Under the pieces are notes generated by a model, which was not told the DNA's origin, searched no databases, and saw nothing but the letters and a program-made list of their open reading frames with translations. A program made the position numbers and the translations under genes. From JAWKUK01 sp041398605 (GTDB lineage Bacteria > Planctomycetota > UBA1135 > GCA-002686595): a stretch of 64,000 nucleotides of DNA. Where the stretch lies: contig JAWKUK010000003.1 in the NCBI GenBank assembly GCA_041398605.1, positions 496,001 to 560,000 on the forward strand, read 5' to 3'. Of this stretch, positions 9,006-17,181 are shown one piece after another (the stretch's first letter is position 1; each line of letters begins with the position of its first letter).

Positions 9006-11144
9006 TCAGTCTCCGACCCCGCCGCCATAGCCGAGCGCGCGGAAGAGCGCCTCGTCCGCGACGTCGCGGGCGCTCTTCTGCACCATCTCGTCACGGATCG
9101 GCATCCGGTCCACCTGCGCGACCAGGGCGCGGAAGAGCGCCGTCGCGCGCGTCGGCTCGCGCTCGAAGACGTTCTGCAGCTCCAGCGGGTCCGCGTCGAG
9201 GTCGAACAGCTCGGGCCAGCGCAGGGCTGGCGTCGTGCGCGCCTCGGGCGCAGCGCGGAGCATCCGCTCCCACGCGCCGGCGCCGAGCAATTCGCGGCGC
9301 ACGATGAGCTTCCAACGGTCGTCCTGGACCGCGAGAAAGGTCCCATTCTCGGCGAACGCGTACGGCCGCGTGGCGCCCCGCGCGCCTCGCATCAACGGCC
9401 GGAGGTCGTCGCCGTCGAGCGCATGCACGAGCCGCGGATCATCGCGCGTGGCGCCGTCGGCTTCGAGCGCCGCTGCGGCGGGCGGCGCCTCCACACCCAT
9501 CAGGCCGAGCAGCGTCGGCAGCACGTCCGACAGCTCGACGCGCTCGGGCACCCGCACACCGGCAGGGACGGCAGCGCCGCCCCCGGGCCAGCGCAGCACG
9601 AGCGGGATGAGCAGGTTGTCCTGGTACATCCAGTTGTGCTCCCAAAGCCCGTGCTCGCCGAGGGACTCGCCGTGATCCGACGTCACGACGACGATCGTGT
9701 CATCGAGCGTGCCGAGGGCCTCGAGCGTCCCGAGGAGCCGCCCGATGTCCGTGTCGGCCTGCTCGACGCCGGCGAGGTACAAGCCGCGGATCTGCGCGAT
9801 GTCGGCCTCATTCGGCGTATAGAGCCCCTGCTCGATCGCCTCGCGGTGCGACGCGTAGAACGCCGGGAACGGGCCGTTGTAGCTCGGGTCGAGGTGCCGC
9901 TCTCTGAAGTCCGCCGGCGGGTCATACGGCGTGTGCGTCGAATACAGGTGGACGAGCGCCATGAAGCGCCGGTCGGCGTTGCGGCGCAGCCAGCGCTCCG
10001 CCTCGCTGACGACGAGCTGGCGATCGAGCTTCTGCCGCACCTTGTTCGCGAGGAGCCATGGCAACAAACCCGAGCGAAAGCGCGACCAGCGCGAGTGCAC
10101 GTCAACGAGGTCGTGCCCGACGAGCGCCTCGAAGTACGCGTCGAACCCGCGCAGGAGCCCCGAGCCGTGGGACAGCGTCCCCGTCATGAACGCCCCGGCG
10201 ACGAAGTCCTCGCCCTCGAGGCTGACGCCGTCGACGCGCGTCCCGCCTTTGAGCAGCGTCGGCAGCGTCTCGTTGTCCGGGAGCGAATGCCCTGGCGCCA
10301 TCTTCATCAGCCCGTGCCGCCGCGGCAGCTTGCCGGTGAGCAGCGAGCCGAAGCTCGGCCAGGTGAACGGTGTATGGACGAGCGCGCGCTCGAAGAGCGC
10401 CCCCTCGCGCGCCAGTCGATCGATGTGCGGCGTGTGCACGCGCTCATCGCCGTAACAGCCGAGCGTGTCGCGGCGCAGCGCGTCGACGACGACGACGAGG
10501 ACGTTCGGCAGGTCGCGGTTGCGCTCGGAGAGGCGGCCGAGGTCGCTGCTCCCGCGAGTGTCGAGGGCCAAGAACGCGCCGCCCGCGAGCACGATGGCCG
10601 GCGCCCCGACGCGCACGCTGCGGCTCATGGAGACGCGCCGCGCTGCGAGCCGCACGACGAGGGCGCCGAGCCCCAGCCCGACCAGCACGATGGCGGACGC
10701 GGCCACGAGCCGCTTCGGGTCGGTCGCGGGCAACCCCGGGAGCACGACCGGGCGCGTCCACCAATAGAGCTCCAGCCCGAGGCCGAGCCCGAGCAACAGG
10801 CTCGCGATCACGCGCGGTGTGCAGCGCGCGGCGCGGCGCGCCCCGAGCGCGCGCGCGGCGACTGCGAGGGCGCCGCCGAGGCCGGCGGCCGCGAGCCCGT
10901 AGAGCGCGCCCGCGGCGAGCACACAGCCGAGGAGCCCGGGGAGCGCGCCCGCGGCCGGCAGGCCGCGCGCGAGCGCGTCCCGCAGCCCATGGGCTTCGAC
11001 CTGCAGCAGGAAGAGCGAGCCGTCGACGCCCAGGAGCCGCAGCAGCCCGACCGAGAGCCCCAACCCGACGCCGACGACGAGGCCGGCGCGCGCGCCTTGG
11101 CCCACGGTCGCCGCCGCGGTCCTCCGGTCGATGGGCTGGTCCAT
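9006..11144 (-). CDS. Membrane-anchored sulfatase-like (alkaline phosphatase superfamily) enzyme with Thr at the nucleophile site
   Basis: 712-residue protein. Residues 1-~195 contain about five hydrophobic segments (such as GLVVGVGLGLSVGLLRLLGV and VIASLLLGLGLGLELYWW); the rest is a sulfatase/phosphotransferase domain expected outside the inner membrane. Metal-site motifs are present: VLVVVVDALRRDTLGCYGD and VVTSDHGESLGEHGLWEHNW. The segment corresponding to the usual C/S-x-P-x-R formylglycine signature reads FTWPSFGSLLTGKLPRRHG, so Thr replaces Cys/Ser and the Arg is missing. This fits the branch that uses Thr, as in phosphoglycerol and phosphoethanolamine transferases, better than a formylglycine sulfatase (inference). 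Its place inside a glycan operon suggests decoration or transfer of a sulfate or phospho group on the glycan. Confidence 0.8.
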   Translation of the reverse strand: MDQPIDRRTAAATVGQGARAGLVVGVGLGLSVGLLRLLGVDGSLFLLQVEAHGLRDALARGLPAAGALPGLLGCVLAAGALYGLAAAGLGGALAVAARALGARRAARCTPRVIASLLLGLGLGLELYWWTRPVVLPGLPATDPKRLVAASAIVLVGLGLGALVVRLAARRVSMSRSVRVGAPAIVLAGGAFLALDTRGSSDLGRLSERNRDLPNVLVVVVDALRRDTLGCYGDERVHTPHIDRLAREGALFERALVHTPFTWPSFGSLLTGKLPRRHGLMKMAPGHSLPDNETLPTLLKGGTRVDGVSLEGEDFVAGAFMTGTLSHGSGLLRGFDAYFEALVGHDLVDVHSRWSRFRSGLLPWLLANKVRQKLDRQLVVSEAERWLRRNADRRFMALVHLYSTHTPYDPPADFRERHLDPSYNGPFPAFYASHREAIEQGLYTPNEADIAQIRGLYLAGVEQADTDIGRLLGTLEALGTLDDTIVVVTSDHGESLGEHGLWEHNWMYQDNLLIPLVLRWPGGGAAVPAGVRVPERVELSDVLPTLLGLMGVEAPPAAAALEADGATRDDPRLVHALDGDDLRPLMRGARGATRPYAFAENGTFLAVQDDRWKLIVRRELLGAGAWERMLRAAPEARTTPALRWPELFDLDADPLELQNVFEREPTRATALFRALVAQVDRMPIRDEMVQKSARDVADEALFRALGYGGGVGD

Positions 11145-11200
11145 GAGGGGTGCAGGTTACCGCGCGGGGCGCCCAGCCCGAGCGCGCGAGTCGCGACGGA

Positions 11201-13057
11201 TCACTTCGAGCCGCCCCCAATATGCCCGACGCGCCAAACGGCCCGCGTGGGGGTCGCCTCCACGAGCGAGACCCCGGCCCCGCGCGGGGGCACGAAGCGC
11301 AGCGCGCCGGCGCCCTGGAGGTGTTCTTCGACGAGCAGCCCGTCGCCCTCGACCCGGTAGCGCCGCGAGAGCTCGACGCCAGGGACGCGCGCGCCGTCGC
11401 GCCACGCGACGCCGGACGCGAGCTCGACGCCGTCCCCCATGACGTGCAGCGCGGGGTCGAGCACAAACGCGCTGCTCGCGCGCGCCGTGCCGAACTCGCG
11501 GCCGCCGCGCCAGGCGACCTCGAGCGGCGTGCGCAGGCCGCGGCCCCATTCCCCGCGCCGCGCGTAGGCCCGCGCGAGCCAGCCCGAGAAGCGCAGCTCG
11601 CCCGCGACGCTGGCCCGCGCGCGCGCGCGGCTCCAGCCGCCGACGCGGCCGGTCCATTCGCCCTCCCCGGCTCGCTGGTTGGGAGCGCCCGCGACCCAGA
11701 GGTCGCGGCCGTCTGCCTTGCCGAAGACGCGCAAGAGCCCCGCCCCGCGCGGCGAGCCGTGGTGCACGTTGCCCGCTGGGCGCGCGCCGCGCACCCACGC
11801 GATCACGGCGCGGTCTTCGAGGCGCGCCAAGCCGGCGCCCTTGAAGTGGCGCACGTCGATGACGAGGCCGTCGCTGGCAGGCTCGGGGCGCACGCCGTTC
11901 AGCTCGCTGAGCGCGCGCGCGGCCCACGCCGCGTGCCCTGCCCAGAACACAGGGCACTGGTAGCTCCGGCGCCGGCCTGGCCCCGGCCTGTGATCGCGCG
12001 GCACACCGTCCGCGTCGACGTGGCGCGCCCACGCGTCGAACGAGCCACGCGCGAGCTGGATCAGGCTAGGGTCCCCCAGTGCGCGCCCGCCGATGGCCAG
12101 CGCGTAGACGTCGAACGGGTTCGAAGCCACCTCGTACTCCGCGCCCCAGTACCAGGGCTTCGCCTCGAGCCCGCCGACCTTGACGCCATCTGGGCCGACC
12201 AGGGCCCGCAGGAATTCGAGGCCCGCTGCGATCTGCATGCGGAACGGCGGCCGGGCCGGGTCGCGGCCGAGCTTGTGCAGCGCGAACAAGAGGAACGCCG
12301 TCACGCGCGACTGGTAGAAGGCGGAGACGTCGCTCGAGCCGACGTGGGCCGCGCCCTCCTCCAACGGGTGGTATGGGTAGCTGCCGTCGCGGTGCTGCAG
12401 GCCGAAGAGGCGACCGGCGCCCTCGTTGACCGTCAGCTCGAGCACGGCGTGGCCGCTGAGCTTCCACGCGTTCGCGACGCCTGTGAGCGCCCACGCGCTC
12501 TGCGCGGGGATGCCCTTATCGAGGACGGCGTAGCGCAAGTACGTCTGCGCGTGCAGGACGCTCGCGCGCTCGAAGGCCGCGCGGTCCTCTGCCGAGAGCT
12601 CTGCGCCGAAGACCTGCACGAGCTCCGCGAGCGCGTCGCTGCACGCGCCGCCGTCGATCACGTTGTTCGAGCAGTTGAACGGGTCGTGCCGGCCGGGGCG
12701 AAACGTGAAGCAGGTGCTCTCGCCTTCGCGCAGGAGGTTCGCGACGAGGCGCCGCCCTTGGCGCACTGCGACGTCGCGCAGCCACGCGCGGTCGGCTGCA
12801 GGGTCGTGCTTGGCGAGCTCCGCTGCGAGCACGATGACGTAGGCGTTCTTGCCCGAGTGCTCGACTTTGTGATCGGGGCACACGATTCGCCCCTCTGCGT
12901 CGGCGAGCGACACGAGCCAGCGCAGGGTGCGGCGCAGCGGGGCGAGGAGCACCTCCTCGATCGCTCCGGCGGCTCCGGCGGCTCCGGCAGCTCCGGCAGC
13001 TCCGGCAGCTCCGGCAGCTCCGGCGCCCGTGCCTTTGGGCTGTGCAGGTTCGGTCAC
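11201..13057 (-). CDS. Alpha/alpha-toroid glycan-active protein (heparinase/lyase-like, uncertain)
   Basis: 618 residues from a GTG at 13057 that overlaps the stop of the upstream GT2 gene (GTGA). After a GAA-type repeat (residues ~11-32) the first ~390 residues look like an alpha/alpha toroid: helical repeats with conserved aromatics, for example NSTCF-like ESTCFTFRPGRHDPFNCSNN, LQHRDGSYPYHPLEEGAAH and KPWYWGAEYEVASNPFDVYA. The last ~200 residues are beta-rich (LRVFGKADGRDLWVAGAP, DPALHVMGDGVELASGVAW). That two-part layout is seen in polysaccharide lyases of the heparinase/alginate-lyase type and in glycan-modifying proteins. I see no classical signal peptide. I do not recognise a named family, so function is inferred from fold and from its place among glycosyltransferases. 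Confidence 0.6.
   Translation of the reverse strand: MTEPAQPKGTGAGAAGAAGAAGAAGAAGAAGAIEEVLLAPLRRTLRWLVSLADAEGRIVCPDHKVEHSGKNAYVIVLAAELAKHDPAADRAWLRDVAVRQGRRLVANLLREGESTCFTFRPGRHDPFNCSNNVIDGGACSDALAELVQVFGAELSAEDRAAFERASVLHAQTYLRYAVLDKGIPAQSAWALTGVANAWKLSGHAVLELTVNEGAGRLFGLQHRDGSYPYHPLEEGAAHVGSSDVSAFYQSRVTAFLLFALHKLGRDPARPPFRMQIAAGLEFLRALVGPDGVKVGGLEAKPWYWGAEYEVASNPFDVYALAIGGRALGDPSLIQLARGSFDAWARHVDADGVPRDHRPGPGRRRSYQCPVFWAGHAAWAARALSELNGVRPEPASDGLVIDVRHFKGAGLARLEDRAVIAWVRGARPAGNVHHGSPRGAGLLRVFGKADGRDLWVAGAPNQRAGEGEWTGRVGGWSRARARASVAGELRFSGWLARAYARRGEWGRGLRTPLEVAWRGGREFGTARASSAFVLDPALHVMGDGVELASGVAWRDGARVPGVELSRRYRVEGDGLLVEEHLQGAGALRFVPPRGAGVSLVEATPTRAVWRVGHIGGGSK
12963..13025 (-). repeat. 9-base tandem repeat (7 units) at a gene start
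   Basis: Seven head-to-tail copies of GCTCCGGCG or GCTCCGGCA. On the coding (minus) strand they encode an Ala/Gly run near the N-terminus of the toroid protein, about 11 codons after its GTG. Unit number is a multiple of three bases, so copy-number change would keep the frame. Confidence 0.9.
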
Positions 13058-13961
13058 GAGAGCACGAACTCCGCGAACTCGCGCGCCTTGACGCCAAAGC
13101 GGCGCCTGTCGCTGGTCGGCTCGTGCAGCGCGCCGTCGACCCAGGCGAGCGCCGCGCACCCTTTGACGAGCGGCCCTGCAAAGCGGCCGAAGTGCTTGCG
13201 GAAGTAGCGCAGCCGGTCGAGCTGCCACGTCCGCGCGTGGCCCTCGAGCGCGCGCACCGAAGCGCCCCCGTGGTGCACGACCTGCGCCGCCGCGACAAAA
13301 CGCAGCCGCGCGCCGCGGTCTGCGATGCGCCGCGCGAGGTCCACATCCGCGAAGTCGACCTCGAAGCGCTCGTCGAAGCCGCCCAACGCGTCCAACGCGT
13401 GGCGGCGCAGCATCAGCGCGGAGAGCGGCGGCTGCTCGACGTCAGCGTCGCACTCGTGGTCGAACCCGAGCTCCATGTAGCGCGCGAGCTCGCGCGCCCC
13501 GGGCCGCAGCCCTTCGAACGGGGTGCCGGTCCAGAGCGGCGTCGAGAGGCGCGGCAGGCGCAGGCACGAGCGCTCGGTCCGGCCGCCGGGGCTGACGAGG
13601 CGCGCCGCAGCACCGGCATAGTCCGGGCGGGCGTGGAGGCACTGCGCGAGGCGCACGAGCGCCTCGACGGGCGCCTCGGTGTCGGAGTCGAGCGACAGCA
13701 GGAACGCGCGGTCGCGGACCGCTGCGACGCCAGTGTTCAGCGCCGCCGCGGGGCCCCGGCGCGCCGGGTGCGTGATCACGCGCGCGAACGGGAAGCGCGC
13801 GCGCGCGCGCCCCCCGCGCCGTCGGTGCTGGCGTCGTCCACCACGACGATGCGCGCGCCTGCCGCCGCGGCGGGCGCCAGCGATCGGAGGCACGCCTCAA
13901 GCTCCGCAGCGGCGTTCCACACGGGCACGACGACCCCGACCTGCGCCAAGAGGTGGGTCAT
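13054..13961 (-). pseudogene. Family 2 glycosyltransferase broken by a frameshift in a GC tract
   Basis: GT2 (GT-A) domain, about 300 residues if repaired. It starts at MTHLLAQVGVVVPVWNAAAE (ATG at 13961) and reaches IVVVDDASTDGAGGARAR, the nucleotide-binding DDASTDG motif. The continuation RFPFARVITHPARRGPAAAL, then FLLSLDSDTEAPVEALV (the DSD-type metal motif) and LGGFDERFEVDFADVDL lies in another frame that ends at 13054. Removing one GC pair from the (GC)8 tract at 13795-13810 joins them exactly into GGARARFPFARV. So the gene is one repeat unit away from intact. As read, the first frame ends at 13776. This may be slippage, a real mutation or a sequencing error. It is also fused in frame to the preceding GT4 domain. 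Confidence 0.8.
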
Positions 13962-15062
13962 GCTGCGCCCCTCGCGCGGCCCGCGCGCGGCGTCCATGTG
14001 GGCGACGAGCCGCGCCATCAGCGGGTCGACAGCGTGCTCTTGTGCGACGAGCGCGCGCAGCGAAGCGCCGGCCGCGTCGCGCGCCGGAGCGCCAGCGTCC
14101 AGCCACGCCCCGACCTGCGCCGCGAGCGCTGTCGGGTCGCCTGCCGGGAAACTGAGCCGCGCCGCGAGCGCGGCGTCCGCGCCGATGCGGCGGAGCCCCG
14201 CGAAGACGCGCGGGAACGCCTCGTTCGACGTCACGACGGGCCGACCTGCCGCCATCGCCTCGAGGACGACCTTGTCGACGCTCCCCGTGCGGCTCGCCGA
14301 CACAAAGACCGTCGCCGCGCGGTAGAGCGCCGGGATCTCGGCGTAGGGCACGGCCCCGAGCCAACGCACGCGGCCGCTGAGCCCGAGCTCGCTGACGCGC
14401 GCGCGGACGCGCGCGCCATACTCATCGTCGCCGCGGGCGAGGGCGCCGCCGGCCCAATCGAGGTGCACGTCGCGCCCGGCCCCCACGAGCAGCGCCAAGG
14501 CCTCGAGCACCGTCAGCGGGTCCTTCGACGGCGTGAGGCGCCCGACCGAGAGGAGCCGCGGCGGCGACACGGCGGCGCCCGTGTCCGCCGCAAAGTGCGC
14601 GACATCGATGCCGTGCCCGGTGACGATCTTGCGCGGCGTTTCGATGCGCAGGGACTCCTCGGACGCGGTGAAGACGCCGTCGACGAGCCGCGCCGCGCGG
14701 ATGAGGCGCCCGTCGACTCCGGCGTGTGTGTACCAGAGGAAGTGCGGGACGCCTGCGCGCCGCGCGGGCCCTGCGGCGACGAGCGAATAGCGCGGCACCA
14801 TGTGGGTCAGCAGCGCGTCGAAGCCGTCGCGCCGGAGCGCCTCGCCCAGGAGGCTGCGATAGCGGAACCACCGCGCCAGGTGCCCGCGCCGCCCGAGCAC
14901 GCGCCAATCGACGTTGGCCGGCAAGCCGCTGGTGTCGCCGACCTCGAGGGCGAGGACGCGCACGCGCTCGGCACAGGCGGCGAGCCCTTGGACCCAGCGG
15001 TGCACGAAGCCGAGCACCGCGTCGCCGCGGTCCAGCACCTGGGTGACGAAGACGAGCTTCAA
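13776..15062 (-). CDS. Glycosyltransferase family 4, read in frame into the start of a GT2 domain
   Basis: TTG at 15062 overlaps the stop of the upstream GT4 gene (TTGA), matching the GTGA and ATGA junctions elsewhere in this operon, and gives LKLVFVTQVLDRGDAVLGF as an ordinary GT4 beginning. Donor-domain motifs are PPRLLSVGRLTPSKDPLTVL and GSVDKVVLEAMAAGRPVVTS (E-x7-E). The GT4 part ends around residue 365. No stop codon separates it from the GT2 sequence that begins at the ATG at 13961, so the frame runs on to 13776, for 428 residues in all. With the GC-tract frameshift repaired this would be one ~670-residue GT4-GT2 protein. Two separate proteins remain possible, since a purine-rich GAGG lies upstream of the 13961 ATG. 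Confidence 0.72.
   Translation of the reverse strand: MKLVFVTQVLDRGDAVLGFVHRWVQGLAACAERVRVLALEVGDTSGLPANVDWRVLGRRGHLARWFRYRSLLGEALRRDGFDALLTHMVPRYSLVAAGPARRAGVPHFLWYTHAGVDGRLIRAARLVDGVFTASEESLRIETPRKIVTGHGIDVAHFAADTGAAVSPPRLLSVGRLTPSKDPLTVLEALALLVGAGRDVHLDWAGGALARGDDEYGARVRARVSELGLSGRVRWLGAVPYAEIPALYRAATVFVSASRTGSVDKVVLEAMAAGRPVVTSNEAFPRVFAGLRRIGADAALAARLSFPAGDPTALAAQVGAWLDAGAPARDAAGASLRALVAQEHAVDPLMARLVAHMDAARGPREGRSMTHLLAQVGVVVPVWNAAAELEACLRSLAPAAAAGARIVVVDDASTDGAGGARARASRSRA
13795..13815. repeat. (GC)8 dinucleotide tract followed by C6, site of the GT2 frameshift
   Basis: Eight GC units (13795-13810) run into a C homopolymer ending at 13815. The reading frame of the GT2 glycosyltransferase changes within this tract. 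Loss of one GC unit, or gain of one C, would restore a continuous protein. Such tracts are prone to polymerase slippage and also to sequencing error. Confidence 0.85.
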
Positions 15063-16234
15063 CGGGCCGCCTCCAGGCGCGCGGGCTCGGGCGCGGCGCC
15101 GACGAGGGCCTTCAGGCCGTTGGCGTAGCCCGCGAGCGCCGCGTGGTACTCGAAGCGTTGGACGCGACGCGCGGCTTCGGCGCCCATGGCGCGGCGCGCG
15201 GCCTCGTCGCGGAGGACCTCGTCGAGGCCTTGCGCGAGCTCCTCGACGCTCCACCCGACGCTGCGCCCGGCGGCGCCGTCGCTGAGGAGGTCCGGCATGA
15301 TACCGACGGCCGTCGAGACGACGGGGACGCCGCACGCCATCGCCTCGACCGTGAAGCGCGGCCCGCCTTCGCAGGTCGAGGCGCACACGCACACGCGGCT
15401 CGCGCGGTAGTGGCGCGCGAGGTCCGCGGGCTCGGCGACCCAGTCGACGAACCGCACCTCGACGCCGCGCGCGCGCGCGAGGGCCTCGATCTTCGGCCGC
15501 AGCGGCCCCTTGCCGATCAACAGCGCGCTCGTCGGGCGGCCGCGCTCCTTGAGCCGCGCGAGCGCCTCGACGAGGACGTCGACGCGCTTGTTCGCGACGG
15601 CGCGGCCGGCGAACACGACGTCTTGGGCGACCTCGTGAGGCGCCCCGTCAGCCGGCGGCGTGAACACCGCGAGGTCGAGGTACTGGGAAGGCAGGACGTG
15701 GACCTTGTCGTCCGGCACGCCCCATGTCCGCAACAGCGCGGGCATCTCCGTCGCGTTGACGACGCGGAACCCGAGCGCCCGCGGCTTCGCCCACGCGACG
15801 TAGAGCCGCGTCAGGAGCTTCTCGAAGCGCTCGCGGGCGTCTCGGGCGACAGGGTGCCCTTGCACGTGGTGCAGCTCGGAGACAAAGGGGACGCCGGTCG
15901 CTTGGGTGACACGCCAGGCGCCGCGGCCGTTCGTGAAGGAGCCGTAGTCGTGGCTGACGACGAGCGCCGCGCCGTGCTCGCGGACGAGCCGCGCGCCGGC
16001 CTCGCCGATCCAGCGTACGACCGCGCCCCCGCCCGAGACTCCGGCGCGGGCGACGGGCGCCGGATGAAAGTGCACGTTCCCATGGATCGTCGTGGTGACG
16101 ACGTCGCCGGACGGCTTGGGACACAAGACGTCGACCCGGCCGAAGTGGCGCGAGAACTCGCGCTGCATCGACCAGAACGGGCCCTTCTCGCCCACGACGA
16201 CCTGCCGGTCGCCGCTCACCATCAACAGGTTCAC
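15059..16234 (-). CDS. Glycosyltransferase family 4 (GT-B)
   Basis: 391-residue GT4 enzyme. MNLLMVSGDRQVVVGEKGPF opens the acceptor domain; SELHHVQGHPVARD and KVHVLPSQYLDLAVFTPP lie mid-protein; the donor domain has DVVFAGRAVANKRVDVLVEA and the E-x7-E segment CEGGPRFTVEAMACGVPVVS, then VGIMPDLLSDGAAGRSVGW. Its stop overlaps a downstream TTG start by 4 bases. An 81-base gap separates it from the methyltransferase upstream, so it may be the first gene of the tightly overlapping block or the second gene of the operon. Sugar specificity unknown. Confidence 0.85.
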   Translation of the reverse strand: MNLLMVSGDRQVVVGEKGPFWSMQREFSRHFGRVDVLCPKPSGDVVTTTIHGNVHFHPAPVARAGVSGGGAVVRWIGEAGARLVREHGAALVVSHDYGSFTNGRGAWRVTQATGVPFVSELHHVQGHPVARDARERFEKLLTRLYVAWAKPRALGFRVVNATEMPALLRTWGVPDDKVHVLPSQYLDLAVFTPPADGAPHEVAQDVVFAGRAVANKRVDVLVEALARLKERGRPTSALLIGKGPLRPKIEALARARGVEVRFVDWVAEPADLARHYRASRVCVCASTCEGGPRFTVEAMACGVPVVSTAVGIMPDLLSDGAAGRSVGWSVEELAQGLDEVLRDEAARRAMGAEAARRVQRFEYHAALAGYANGLKALVGAAPEPARLEAAR

Positions 16235-16315
16235 GGCGTGACTTTAGCAAGCGCGCTGCCCGCAGGTCTCGCTGGGGCGGTCAACCGCATACCTCGCGGG
16301 CCAGCGCTCGGCGCT

Positions 16316-17062
16316 TCAGACCGTCGGGCAGAGCGCTCGCGCCTCGGCAGGGTCGACCCCGAGCCCGGCGTAGAACGGCTGGTAATGGTCCCACGCGCGC
16401 TTCGGCAGCTCGCGCGGCATGCGGAGGACGGCGAAGTGCTCGCCCGCTGGCCCCGAGGTGCGCTCGTCACGCATGAGGCCGACGTTGGTCGTGAAGTACT
16501 CCACTGCGGCGCGCACCGAGGGCAACCAGACGTCGTCCACGATCACCGCGCCGCCTGGGCGCACGAGCCGCGAAGCAAAGAGCAGGTCCGCGAACGCCAT
16601 CTCGAACCGGTGGCCGCCGTCGATGAGGACGGCATCGAACTGCTCGCCGGCCTCGACGAAGCGCGGGAGCTGGAGCTCAGAGTACGCGGCCTCGAAGCGC
16701 AAGAGGTGGGAGACTCCGGCTTGCGCGAAGAGCCGCAGGCCCGCGCGCCTCCAGGTCGTCGACTGGAACGGGTCGAGCGCGGTGTGCACCGGGCCGTCGT
16801 ACGGGCTGGCGCCGTTCCGGAGCGCTGCGCGGAGCATGAAGAGGCCTGAGAGGCCGAAGGCAAAGCCGGTCTCGAGGGTCCGGCGCGCGCCGAGCTCGAC
16901 CAGCAGGTCCTCCAGCTGCGCGCCGAGCTCCTTGCGGAGCCCCGTCGGATGGACCGCGACCCGCTCGCCACCGTCGACCTCGACAGTGCCGGTGCGATAG
17001 GCCTCTGCGAGGACGTGGTCGATGCGCTGGACGAGGGCTTGTGACTGCACGGTTTCGAACAT
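16316..17062 (-). CDS. Class I SAM-dependent methyltransferase (Methyltransf_24 type)
   Basis: 248 residues from the ATG at 17062 (MFETVQSQALVQRIDHVLAE); the frame is open further upstream but without recognisable sequence. Motif I is TLETGFAFGLSGLFMLRAA, and DAVLIDGGHRFEMAFADLLF followed by LVRPGGAVIVDDVWLPSV is the post-core hallmark of small-molecule and sugar O-methyltransferases of this type. It probably methylates a sugar or other small group during glycan assembly, judging from the five GT4 and GT2 modules immediately downstream on the same strand. It could instead be the first gene of that operon by chance of position. Cytoplasmic. Confidence 0.78.
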   Translation of the reverse strand: MFETVQSQALVQRIDHVLAEAYRTGTVEVDGGERVAVHPTGLRKELGAQLEDLLVELGARRTLETGFAFGLSGLFMLRAALRNGASPYDGPVHTALDPFQSTTWRRAGLRLFAQAGVSHLLRFEAAYSELQLPRFVEAGEQFDAVLIDGGHRFEMAFADLLFASRLVRPGGAVIVDDVWLPSVRAAVEYFTTNVGLMRDERTSGPAGEHFAVLRMPRELPKRAWDHYQPFYAGLGVDPAEARALCPTV

Positions 17063-17181
17063 GGCCTGGCTCCGCGGCGGGGTGTCCTCCTCTTCGGAGG
17101 TTCCGGCCTGAAGCTTGTGCCTGAATCGCGCCGGACCCGCGCGAGCCGCCGGCTCGGGCGCCGGCTCGGGCCCCCACGGCG

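Noticed and set aside
7749..11360. 1,203-residue + strand open frame across the glycan genes
   Set aside because: It mirrors three well-defined minus-strand genes and is composed of Arg/Ala/Gly-rich sequence without domains.
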